DNA of 64,000 nucleotides from Ptiloglossa arizonensis (lineage: Eukaryota > Arthropoda > Insecta > Hymenoptera > Colletidae): assembly GCF_051014685.1 (NCBI RefSeq), contig NW_027478774.1:248001-312000 (forward strand), read 5' to 3'. Below, piece by piece: positions 39,172-51,454 of this stretch. The notes beneath the pieces are model-generated. The model searched no databases, was not told the origin of the DNA, and saw nothing but the letters and a program-made list of their open reading frames with translations. A program made the position numbers and the translations under genes. Numbering within the stretch: the stretch's first letter is position 1; every line of letters starts with the position of its first letter.

Positions 39172-40050
39172 AACAGAAATTTTGCGGATTGATCAATCCG
39201 TTCGCGAGATATGGCAGTTTGGATATAAGAAACGCTTGATAAACTCAAAATTTTCGCAGTTCTGATGCTCGAAACGAGTAACTAGAACGGCATAGGGGAA
39301 AAGTACGCATACCGTTGTAATCGGGCGAGCTTCTACTTTCAGATGCAACAGAAATTTTGCGGATTGGTCAATCCGTTCGCGAGATATGGCAGTTTGGAGG
39401 TAAGAAACGCTTGAGAAACTCAACATTTTCGCAGTTCCGATGCTCGAAACGAGTAACTAGAACGGCCTAGGGGAATAGTACGCACACCGTTGTAATCGGG
39501 CGAGTTTCTACTTTCATGTGCAACAGAAACTTTGCGGATTGGTCAATCCGTTCGCGAGATATGGCAGTTTGGATATAAGAAACGCTTGAGAAACTCAAAA
39601 TTTGCGCAGTTCTGATGCTCGGAACGAAATAACTAGAACGGCCTAGGGGAAAAGTACGCATACCGTTGTAATCGGGCGAGATTCTACTTGCACATGCAAC
39701 AGAAATTTTGCGGATTGATCAATCCGTTCGCGAGATATGGCAGTTTGGATATAAGAAACGCTTGATAAACTCAAAATTTTCGCAGTTCAGATGCTCGAAA
39801 CGAGTAACTAGAACGGCATAGGGGAAAAGTACGCATACCGTTGTAATCGGGCGAGTTTCTACTTTCAGATGCAACAGAAATTTTGCGGATTGATCAATCC
39901 GTTCGCGAGATATGGCAGTTTGGATATAAGAAACGCTTGAGAAACTCAAAATTTGCGCAGTTCTGATGCTCGAAACGAATAACTAGAACGGCCTAGGGGA
40001 AAAGTACGCATACCGTTGTAATCGGGCGAGATTCTACTTGCACATGCAAC
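39172..40050. repeat. Partial third copy of the 14-mer HOR
   Basis: About 39172-40050 follows 36720-37600 at 2452 bp, with the same order of monomers: the gagcttctac monomer, then the aacattttcgcagttccg monomer, then ctttcatgtgcaac, then the 176-bp monomer. The segment before it, about 37960-39170, holds other monomer types, so the third unit is not complete. Confidence 0.75.
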
Positions 40051-41729
40051 TGAAATTTTGCGGATTGGTCGATCCGTTCGCGAGATATGGCAGTTTGGAA
40101 GTAAGAAACGCTTGAGAAACTCAAAATTTTCGCAGTTCTGATTCTCGAAACGAATAACTAGAACGGCCTAGGGGAAAAGTACGCATACCGTTGTAATCGG
40201 GCGAGTTTCTACTTGCAGATGCAACAGAAATTTTGCGGATTGGTCGATCCGTTCGCGAGATATGGCAGTTTGGAAGTAAGAAACGCTTGAGAAACTCAAA
40301 ATTTTCGCAGTTCTGATGCTCGAAACGAATAACTAGAACGGCCTAGGGGAAAAGTACGCATACCGTTGCAATCGGGCTAGTTTCTACTTGCAGATGCAAC
40401 ATAAATTTTGCGGATTGGTCGGTCCGTTCGCGAGATATGGCAGTTTGGATGTAAGAAACGCTTGAGAAACTCAAAATTTTCGCAGTTCTGATGCTCGAAA
40501 CGAGTAACTAGAACGGCATAGGGGAAAAGTACGCATACCGTTGTAATCGGGCGAGTTTCTACTTTCAGATGCAACAGAAATTTTGCGGATCGGTCAATCC
40601 GTTCGCGAGATATGGCAGTTTGGATGTAAGAAACGCTTGAGAAACTCAAAATTTTCGCAGTTCTGATGCTCGAAACGAGTAACTAGAACGGCATAGGGGA
40701 AGAGTACGCATACCGTTGTAATCGGGTGAGTTTCTACTTTCAGATGCAGCAGAAATTTTGCGGATTGGTCAATCCGTTCGCGAGATATGGCCGTTTGGAT
40801 GTAAGAAACGCTTGAGAAACTCAAAATTTTCGCAGTTCTGATGCTCGAAACGAATAACTAGAACGGCCTAGGGGAAAAGTACGCATACCGTTGTAATCGG
40901 GCGAGATTCTACTTGCACATGCAACTGAAATTTTGCGGATTGGTCGATCCGTTCGCGAGATATGGCAGTTTGGAAGTAAGAAACGCTTGAGAAACTCAAA
41001 ATTTTCGCAGTTCTGATGCTCGAAACGAATAACTAGAACGGCCTAGGGGAAAAGTACGCATACCGTTGTAATCGGGCGAGTTTCTACTTGCAGATGCAAC
41101 AGAAATTTTGCGGATTGGTCGATCCGTTCGCGAGATATGGCAGTTTGGAAGTATGAAACGCTTGAGAAACTCAAAATTTTCGCAGTTCTGATGCTCGAAA
41201 CGAATAACTAGAACGGCCTAGGGGAAAAGTACGCATACCGTTGCAATCGGGCTAGTTTCTACTTGCAGATGCAACATAAATTTTGCGGATTGGTCGGTCC
41301 GTTCGCGAGATATGGCAGTTTGGATGTAAGAAACGCTTGAGAAACTCAAAATTTTCGCAGTTCTGATGCTCGAAACGAGTAACTAGAACGGCATAGGGGA
41401 AAAGTACGCATACCGTTGTAATCGGGCGAGTTTCTACTTTCAGATGCAACAGAAATTTTGCGGATCGGTCAATCCGTTCGCGAGATATGGCAGTTTGGAT
41501 GTAAGAAACGCTTGAGAAACTCAAAATTTTCGCAGTTCTGATGCTCGAAACGAGTAACTAGAACGGCATAGGGGAATTGTACGCATACCGTTGTAATCGG
41601 GTGAGTTTCTACTTTCAGATGCAACAGAAATTTTGCGGATTGGTCAATCCGTTCGCGAGATATGGCCGTTTGGATGTAAGAAACGCTTGAGAAACTCAAA
41701 ATTTTCGCAGTTCTGATGCTCGAAACGAG
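39956..41729. repeat. 5-monomer (875 bp) tandem duplication
   Basis: Bases 39956-40854 and 40831-41729 align at 875 bp with about six differences, for example near 40142 (t/g), 41154 (gtatg against gtaag) and 40703 (gaagag against gaattg). Rare shared features are gttgcaatcgggctag, tgcaacataaattttg and ggtcggtccg. The small divergence suggests it is older than the 7-mer duplication at 26-28 kb. Confidence 0.85.
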
Positions 41730-43400
41730 TAACTAGAACGGCATAGGGGAAGAGTACGCATACCGTTGTAATCGGGTGAGTTTCTACTTTCAGATGCAAC
41801 AGAAATTTTGCGGATTGGTCAATCCGTTCGCGAGATATGGCAGTTTGGAGGTAAGAAACGCTTGAGAAACTCAAAATTTGCGCAGCTCTGATGCTCGACA
41901 CGAATAACTAGAACGGCCTAGGGGAAAAGTACGCATATCGTTGTAATCGGGCGAGTTTCTACTTTCAGATGCAACAGAAATTTTGCGGATTGGTCAATCC
42001 GTTCGCGAGATATGGCAGTTTGGATGTAAGAAACGCTTGAGAAACTCAAAATTTGCGCAGTTCTGATGCTCGGAACGAAATAACTAGAACGGCTTAGGGG
42101 AAAAGTACGCATACCGTTGTAATCGGGCGAGATTCTACTTGCACATGCAACAGAAATTTTGCGGATTGATCAATCCGTTCGCGAGATATGGCAGTTTGGA
42201 TATAAGAAACGCTTGATAAACTCAAAATTTTCGCAGTTCTGATGCTCGAAACGAGTAACTAGAACGGCATAGGGGAAAAGTACGCATACCGTTGTAATCG
42301 GGCGAGTTTCTACTTTCAGATGCAACAGAAATTTTGCGGATTGGTCAATCCGTTCGCGAGATATGGCAGTTTGGAGGTAAGAAACGCTTGAGAAACTCAA
42401 AATTTTCGCAGTTCTGATGCTCGAAACGAGTAACTAGAACGGCCTAGGGGAATAGTACGCACACCGTTGTAATCGGGCGAGTTTCTACTTTCAGACGCAA
42501 CAGAAATTTTGCGGATTGGTCAATCTGTTCGCGAGATATGGCAGTTTGGAGGTAAGAAACGCTTGATAAACTCAAAATTTTCGCATTTCTGATGCTCGAA
42601 ACGAGTAACTAGAACGGCATAGGGGAAAAGTACGCATACCGTTGTAATCGGGCGAGTTTCTACTTGCACCTGCAGCAGAAATTTTGTGGATTGGTCGATC
42701 CGTTCGCGAGATATGGCAGTTTGGAGGTAAGAAACGCTTGAGAAACTCAAAATTTGCGCAGTTCTGATGCTCGACACGAATAACTAGAACGGCCTAGGGG
42801 AAAAGTGCGCATACCGTTGTAATCGGGCGAGTTTCTACTTTCGGATGCAACAGAAATTTTGCGGATCGGTCAATCCGTTCGCGAGATATGGCAGTTTGGA
42901 TGTAAGAAACGCTTGAGAAACTCAAAACTTTCGCAGTTCTGATGCTCGAAACGAATAACTGGAACGGCCTAGGGGAAAACTACACATACCGTTGTAATCG
43001 GGCGAGTTTCTACTTTCAGATGCTACAGAAATTTTGCGGATTGGTCAATCCGTTCGCGAGATATGGCAGTTTGGATGTAAGAAACGCTTGAGAAACTCAA
43101 AATTTTCGCCGTTCTGATGCTCGAAACGAATAACTAGAACGGCCTAGGGGAAAAGTACGCATATCGTTGTAATCGGGCGAGTTTCTACTTTCAGATGCAA
43201 CAGAAATTTTGCGGATTGGCCAATCCGTTCGCGAGATATGGCAGTTTGGATGTAAGAAACGCTTGAGAAACTCAAAATTTGCGCAGTTCTGATGCTCGAA
43301 ACGAGTAACTAGAACGGCCTAGGGGAAAAGTGCGCATACCGTTGTAATCGGGCGAGTTTCTACTTTCAGATGCAACAGAAATTTTGCGTATTGATCAATC
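41730..43400. repeat. Satellite segment left of the long HORs
   Basis: This is a mix of monomers seen elsewhere: the ctgcagcag monomer near 42670 (also at 34095 and 36541), followed by a cassette with aaaactttcgcag, ctacacatacc, ttcgccgttctg and catatcgttg at about 42920-43160. That cassette recurs once per unit in the long HORs (near 45900, 50105, 54485, 56236, 60616), so this may be a founder or a flanking copy. Confidence 0.7.
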
Positions 43401-46400
43401 CGTTCGCGAGATATGGCAGTTTGGAGGTAAGAAACGCTTGATAAACTCAAAATTTTCGCAGTTCTGATGCTCGAAACGAGTAACTAGAACGGCATAGGGG
43501 AAAAGTACGCATACCGTTGTAATCGGGCGAGTTTCTACTTGCACCTGCAACAGAAATTTTGCGGATTGGTCGATCCGTTCGCGAGATATGGCAGTTTGGA
43601 AGTAAGAAACGCTTGAGAAACTCAAAATTTGCGCAGTTCTGATGCTCGAAACGAATAACTAGAACTGCCTAGGGGAAAGTACGCATACCGTTGTAATCGG
43701 GCGAGATTCTACTTGCACATGCAACTGAAATTTTGCGGATTGATCAATCCGTTCGCGAGATATGGCAGTTTGGATATAAGAAACGCTTGAGAAACTCAAA
43801 ATTTGCGCAGTTCTGATGCTCGGAACGAAATAACTAGAACGGCCTAGGGGAAAAGTACGCATACCGTTGTAATCGGGCGAGATTCTACTTGCACATGCAA
43901 CAGAAATTTTGCGGATTGATCAATCCGTTCGCGAGATATGGCAGTTTGGATATAAGAAACGCTTGATAAACTCAAAATTTTCGCAGTTCTGATGCTCGAA
44001 ACGAGTAACTAGAACAGCCTAGGGGAATAGTACGCACACCGTTGTAATCGGGCGAGTTTCTACTTTCAGACGCAACAGAAATTTTGCGGATTGGTCAATC
44101 CGTTCGCGAGATATGGCAGTTTGGAGGTAAGAAACGCTTGATAAACTCAAAATTTTCGCATTTCTGATGCTCGAAACGAGTAACTAGAACGGCATAGGGG
44201 AAAAGTACGAATACCGTTGTAATCGGGCGAGTTTCTACTTGCACCTGCAACAGAAATTTTGCGGATTGGTCGATCCGTGCGCGAGATATGGCAGTTTGGA
44301 AGTAAGAAACGTTTGAGAAACTCAAAATTTTCGCAGTTCTGATGCTCGAAACGAATAACTAGAACGGCCTAGGGGAAAAGTGCGCATACCGTTGTAATAG
44401 GGCGAGTTTCTACTTTCAGATGCAACAGAAATTTTGCGGATTGGTCAATCCGTTCGCGAGATATGGCAGTTTGGAGGTAAGAAACGCTTGAGAAACTCAA
44501 AATTTGCGCAGTTCTGATGCTCGAAACGAATAACTAGAACGGCCTAGGGGAAAAGTACGCATACCGTTGTAATCGGGCGAGATTCTACTTGCACATGCAA
44601 CTGAAATTTTGCGGATTGATCAATCCGTTCGCGAGATATGGCAGTTTGGATATAAGAAACGCTTGAGAAACTCAAAATTTGCGCAGTTCTGATGCTCGGA
44701 ACGAAATAACTAGAACGGCCTAGGGGAAAAGTACGCATACCGTTGTAATCGGGCGAGATTCTACTTGCACATGCAACAGAAATTTTGCGGATTGATCAAT
44801 CCGTTCGCGAGATATGGCAGTTTGGATATAAGAAACGCTTGATAAACTCAAAATTTTCGCAGTTCTGATGCTCGAAACGAGTAACTAGAACGGCATAGGG
44901 GAAAAGTACGCATACCGTTGTAATCGGGCGAGTTTCTACTTTCAGATGCAACAGAAATTTTGCGGATTGGTCAATCCGTTCGCGAGATATGGCAGTTTGG
45001 AGGTAAGAAACGCTTGAGAAACTCAACATTTTCGCAGTTCCGATGCTCGAAACGAGTAACTAGAACGGCCTAGGGGAATAGTACGCACACCGTTGTAATC
45101 GGGCGAGTTTCTACTTTCATGTGCAACAGAAACTTTGCGGATTGGTCAATCCGTTCGCGAGATATGGCAGTTTGGATATAAGAAACGCTTGAGAAACTCA
45201 AAATTTGCGCAGTTCTGATGCTCGGAACGAAATAACTAGAACGGCCTAGGGGAAAAGTACGCATACCGTTGTAATCGGGCGAGATTCTACTTGCACATGC
45301 AACAGAAATTTTGGGGATTGATCAATCCGTTCGCGAGATATGGCGGTTTGGATATAAGAAACGCTTGATAAACTCAAAATTTTCGCAGTTCTGATGCTCG
45401 AAACGAGTAACTAGAACGGCATAGGGGAAAAGTACGCATACCGTTGTAATCGGGCGAGTTTCTACTTTCAGATGCAACAGAAATTTTGCGGATTGGTCAA
45501 TCCGTTCGCGAGATATGGCAGTTTGGAGGTAAGAAACGCTTGAGAAACTCAACATTTTCGCAGTTCCGATGCTCGAAACGAGTAACTAGAACGGCCTAGG
45601 GGAATAGTACGCATACCGTTGTAATCGGGCGAGTTTCTACTTGCACCTGCAACAGAAATTTTGCGGATTGGTCGATCCGTTCGCGAGATATGGCAGTTTG
45701 GAGGTAAGAAACGCTTGAGAAACTCAAAATTTGCGCAGTTCTGATGCTCGACACGAATAACTAGCACGGCCTAGGGGAAATGTGCGCATACCGTTGTAAT
45801 CGGGCGAGTTTCTACTTTCGGATGCAACAGAAATTTTGCGAATCGGTCAATCCGTTCGCGAGATATGGCAGTTTGGATGTAAGAAACGCTTGAGAAACTC
45901 AAAACTTTCGCAGTTCTGATGCTCGAAACGAATAACTGGAACGGCCTAGGGGAAAACTACACATACCGTTGTAATCGGGCGAGTTTCTACTTTCAGATGC
46001 TACAGAAATTTTGCGGATTGGTCAATCCGTTCGCGAGATATGGCAGTTTGGATGTAAGAAACGCTTGAGAAACTCAAAATTTTCGCCGTTCTGATGCTCG
46101 AAACGAATAACTAGAACGGCCTAGGGGAAAAGTACGCATATCGTTGTAATCGGGCGAGTTTCTACTTTCAGATGCAACAGAAATTTTGCGGATTGGTCAA
46201 TCCGTTCGCGAGATATGGCAGTTTGGATGTAAGAAACGCTTGAGAAACTCAAAATTTGCGCAGTTCTGATGCTCGAAACGAATAACTAGAACGGCCTAGG
46301 GGAAAAGTGCGCATACCGTTGTAATCGGGCGAGTTTCTACTTTCAGATGCAACAGAAATTTTGCGTATTGATCAATCCGTTCGCGAGATATGGCAGTTTG

Positions 46401-47253
46401 GAGCTAAGAAACGCTTGAGAAACTCAAAATTTTCGCAGTTCTGATGCTCGAAACGAGTAACTAGAACGGCATAGGGGAAAAGTACGCATACCGTTGTAAT
46501 CGGGCGAGTTTCTACTTTCAGATGCAACAGAAATTTTGCGGATTGGTCAATCCGTTCGCGAGATATGGCAGTTTGGATGTAAGAAACGCTTGAGAAACTC
46601 AAAATTTTCGCAGTTCTGATGCTCGACACGAATAACTAGAACGGCCTAGGGGAAAAGTGCGCATACCGTTGTAATAGGGCGAGTTTCTACTTTCAGATGC
46701 AACAGAAATTTTGCGGATTGATCAATCCGTTCGCGAGATATGGCAGTTTGGATATAAGAAACGCTTGAGAAACTCAAAATTTGCGCAGTTCTGATGCTCG
46801 GAACGAAATAACTAGAACGGCCTAAGGGAAAAGTACGCATACCGTTGTAATCGGGCGAGATTCTACTTGCACATGCAACAGAAATTTTGCGGATTGATCA
46901 ATCCGTTCGCGAGATATGGCAGTTTGGAAATAAGAAACGCTTGATAAACTCAAAATTTTCGCAGTTCTGATGCTCGAAACGAGTAACTAGAACGGCATAG
47001 GGGAAAAGTACGCATACCGTTGTAATCGGGCGAGTTTCTACTTTCAGATGCAACAGAAATTTTGCGGATTGGTCAATCCGTTCGCGAGATATGGCAGTTT
47101 GGAGGTAAGAAACGCTTGAGAAACTCAAAATTTTCGCAGTTCTGATGCTCGAAACGAGTAACTAGAACGGCCTAGGGGAATAGTACGCACACCGTTGTAA
47201 TCGGGCGAGTTTCTACTTTCAGACGCAACAGAAATTTTGCGGATTGGTCAATC
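43401..47253. repeat. 22-monomer (about 3853 bp) HOR unit, first copy
   Basis: About 43401-44441 matches 47254-48294 at 3853 bp. Bases 44440-45612 match 48469-49641 at 4029 bp, and from about 45620 the match runs at 4204 bp. The offset grows by one monomer at two points, so the right copy gained a monomer at each. Rare shared variants include agaacagcct, tacgaataccg, ccgtgcgcgag and aaacgtttgag. Confidence 0.85.
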
Positions 47254-50200
47254 CGTTCGCGAGATATGGCAGTTTGGAGGTAAGAAACGCTTGATAAACT
47301 CAAAATTTTCGCAGTTCTGATGCTCGAAACGAGTAACTAGAACGGCATAGGGGAAAAGTACGCATACCGTTGTAATCGGGCGAGTTTCTACTTGCACCTG
47401 CAACAGAAATTTTGCGGATTGGTCGATCCGTTCGCGAGATATGGCAGTTTGGAAGTAAGAAACGCTTGAGAAACTCAAAATTTGCGCAGTTCTGATGCTC
47501 GAAACGAATAACTAGAACGGCCTAGGGGAAAGTACGCATACCGTTGTAATCGGGCGAGATTCTACTTGCACATGCAACTGAAATTTTGCGGATTGATCAA
47601 TCCGTTCGCGAGATATGGCAGTTTGGATATAAGAAACGCTTGAGAAACTCAAAATTTGCGCAGTTCTGATGCTCGGAACGAAATAACTAGAACGGCCTAG
47701 GGGAAAAGTACGCATACCGTTGTAATCGGGCGAGATTCTACTTGCACATGCAACAGAAATTTTGCGGATTGATCAATCCGTTCGCGAGATATGGCAGTTT
47801 GGATATAAGAAACGCTTGATAAACTCAAAATTTTCGCAGTTCTGATGCTCGAAACGAGTAACTAGAACAGCCTAGGGGAATAGTACGCACACCGTTGTAA
47901 TCGGGCGAGTTTCTACTTTCAGACGCAACAGAAATTTTGCGGATTGGTCAATCCGTTCGCGAGATATGGCAGTTTGGAGGTAAGAAACGCTTGATAAACT
48001 CAAAATTTTCGCATTTCTGATGCTCGAAACGAGTAACTAGAACGGCATAGGGGAAAAGTACGAATACCGTTGTAATCGGGCGAGTTTCTACTTGCACCTG
48101 CAACAGAAATTTTGCGGATTGGTCGATCCGTGCGCGAGATATGGCAGTTTGGAAGTAAGAAACGTTTGAGAAACTCAAAATTTTCGCAGTTCTGATGCTC
48201 GAAACGAATAACTAGAACGGCCTAGGGGAAAAGTGCGCATACCGTTGTAATAGGGCGAGTTTCTACTTTCAGATGCAACAGAAATTTTGCGGATTGATCA
48301 ATCCGTTCGCGAGATATGGCAGTTTGGATATAAGAAACGCTTGAGAAACTCAAAATTTGCGCAGTTCTGATGCTCGGAACGAAATAACTAGAACTGCCTA
48401 GGGGAATAGTACCGACACCGTATTAATCGGGCGAGTTTCTACTTTCAGATGCAACAGAAATTTTGCGGATTGGTCAATCCGTTCGCGAGATATGGCAGTT
48501 TGGAGGTAAGAAACGCTTGAGAAACTCAAAATTTGCGCAGTTCTGATGCTCGAAACGAATAACTAGAACGGCCTAGGGGAAAAGTACGCATACCGTTGTA
48601 ATCGGGCGAGATTCTACTTGCACATGCAACTGAAATTTTGCGGATTGATCAATCCGTTCGCGAGATATGGCAGTTTGGATATAAGAAACGCTTGAGAAAC
48701 TCAAAATTTGCGCAGTTCTGATGCTCGGAACGAAATAACTAGAACGGCCTAGGGGAAAAGTACGCATACCGTTGTAATCGGGCGAGATTCTACTTGCACA
48801 TGCAACAGAAATTTTGCGGATTGATCAATCCGTTCGCGAGATATGGCAGTTTGGATATAAGAAACGCTTGATAAACTCAAAATTTTCGCAGTTCTGATGC
48901 TCGAAACGAGTAACTAGAACGGCATAGGGGAAAAGTACGCATACCGTTGTAATCGGGCGAGTTTCTACTTTCAGATGCAACAGAAATTTTGCGGATTGGT
49001 CAATCCGTTCGCGAGATATGGCAGTTTGCAGGTAAGAAACGCTTGAGAAACTCAACATTTTCGCAGTTCCGATGCTCGAAACGAGTAACTAGAACGGCCT
49101 AGGGGAATAGTACGCACACCGTTGTAATCGGGCGAGTTTCTACTTTCATGTGCAACAGAAACTTTGCGGATTGGTCAATCCGTTCGCGAGATATGGCAGT
49201 TTGGATATAAGAAACGCTTGAGAAACTCAAAATTTGCGCAGTACTGATGCTCGGAACGAAATAACTAGAACGGCCTAGGGGAAAAGTACGCATACCGTTG
49301 TAATCGGGCGAGATTCTACTTGCACATGCAACAGAAATTTTGGGGATTGATCAATCCGTTCGCGAGATATGGCAGTTTGGATATAAGAAACGCTTGATAA
49401 ACTCAAAATTTTCGCAGTTCTGATGCTCGAAACGAGTAACTAGAACGGCATAGGGGAAAAGTACGCATACCGTTGTAATCGGGCGAGTTTCTACTTTCAG
49501 ATGCAACAGAAATTTTGCGGATTGGTCAATCCGTTCGCGAGATATGGCAGTTTGGAGGTAAGAAACGCTTGAGAAACTCAACATTTTCGCAGTTCCGATG
49601 CTCGAAACGAGTAACTAGAACGGCCTAGGGGAATAGTACGCACACCGTTGTAATCGGGCGAGTTTCTACTTTCAGACGCAACAGAAATTTTGCGGATTGG
49701 TCAATCCGTTCGCGAGATATGGCAGTTTGGAGGTAAGAAACGCTTGATAAACTCAAAATTTTCGCATTTCTGATGCTCGAAACGAGTAACTAGAACGGCC
49801 TAGGGGAATAGTACGCACACCGTTGTAATCGGGCGAGTTTCTACTTGCACCTGCAACAGAAATTTTGCGGATTGGTCGATCCGTTCGCGAGATATGGCAG
49901 TTTGGAGGTAAGAAACGCTTGAGAAACTCAAAATTTGCGCAGTTCTGATGCTCGACACGAATAACTAGCACGGCCTAGGGGAAATGTGCGCATACCGTTG
50001 TAATCGGGCGAGTTTCTACTTTCGGATGCAACAGAAATTTTGCGAATCGGTCAATCCGTTCGCGAGATATGGCAGTTTGGATGTAAGAAACGCTTGAGAA
50101 ACTCAAAACTTTCGCAGTTCTGATGCTCGAAACGAATAACTGGAACGGCCTAGGGGAAAACTACACATACCGTTGTAATCGGGCGAGTTTCTACTTTCAG

Positions 50201-51454
50201 ATGCTACAGAAATTTTGCGGATTGGTCAATCCGTTCGCGAGATATGGCAGTTTGGATGTAAGAAACGCTTGAGAAACTCAAAATTTTCGCCGTTCTGATG
50301 CTCGAAACGAATAACTAGAACGGCCTAGGGGAAAAGTACGCATATCGTTGTAATCGGGCGAGTTTCTACTTTCAGATGCAACAGAAATTTTGCGGATTGG
50401 TCAATCCGTTCGCGAGATATGGCAGTTTGGATGTAAGAAACGCTTGAGAAACTCAAAATTTGCGCAGTTCTGATGCTCGAAACGAATAACTAGAACGGCC
50501 TAGGGGAAAAGTGCGCATACCGTTGTAATCGGGCGAGTTTCTACTTTCAGATGCAACAGAAATTTTGCGTATTGATCAATCCGTTCGCGAGATATGGCAG
50601 TTTGGAGCTAAGAAACGCTTGAGAAACTCAAAATTTTCGCAGTTCTGATGCTCGAAACGAGTAACTAGAACGGCATAGGGGAAAAGTACGCATACCGTTG
50701 TAATCGGGCGAGTTTCTACTTTCAGATGCAACAGAAATTTTGCGGATTGGTCAATCCGTTCGCGAGATATGGCAGTTTGGATGTAAGAAACGCTTGAGAA
50801 ACTCAAAATTTTCGCAGTTCTGATGCTCGACACGAATAACTAGAACGGCCTAGGGGAAAAGTGCGCATACCGTTGTAATAGGGCGAGTTTCTACTTTCAG
50901 ATGCAACAGAAATTTTGCGGATTGATCAATCCGTTCGCGAGATATGGCAGTTTGGATATAAGAAACGCTTGAGAAACTCAAAATTTGCGCAGTTCTGATG
51001 CTCGGAACGAAATAACTAGAACGGCCTAAGGGAAAAGTACGCATACTGTTGTAATCGGGCGAGATTCTACTTGCACATGCAACAGAAATTTTGCGGATTG
51101 ATCAATCCGTTCGCGAGATATGGCAGTTTGGAAATAAGAAACGCTTGATAAACTCAAAATTTTCGCAGTTCTGATGCTCGAAACGAGTAACTAGAACGGC
51201 ATAGGGGAAAGGTACGCATACCGTTGTAATCGGGCGAGTTTCTACTTTCAGATGCAACAGAAATTTTGCGGATTGGTCAATCCGTTCGCGAGATATGGCA
51301 GTTTGGAGGTAAGAAACGCTTGAGAAACTCAAAAGTTTCGCAGTTCTGATGCTCGAAACGAGTAACTAGAACGGCCTAGGGGAATAGTACGCACACCGTT
51401 GTAATCGGGCGAGTTTCTACTTTCAGACGCAACAGAAATTTTGCGGATTGGTCA
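47254..51454. repeat. Second copy of the long HOR, expanded to 24 monomers
   Basis: This is the partner of 43401-47253. The two added monomers lie at about 48294-48469 and 49642-49820. The first includes the most divergent block seen nearby (gtaccgacaccgtattaatcgg near 48408), a relative of the gtacccacaccgttttaatcgg monomer. The marker ggagctaag at 46401 and 50605 gives the 4204-bp spacing. Confidence 0.85.
48380..48440 (+). repeat. Divergent monomer segment (gtaccgacaccgtattaatcgg)
   Basis: Where most monomers read gtacgcataccgttgtaatcgg, this one has several clustered changes. Related forms read gtacccacaccgttttaatcgg near 38777, 51914, 58045 and 62250, always after a 176-bp type and gaactgcctaggggaa. 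This copy differs from those by further changes (accgac for acccac, tatt for tttt), so it probably split off early or mutated since. Confidence 0.75.
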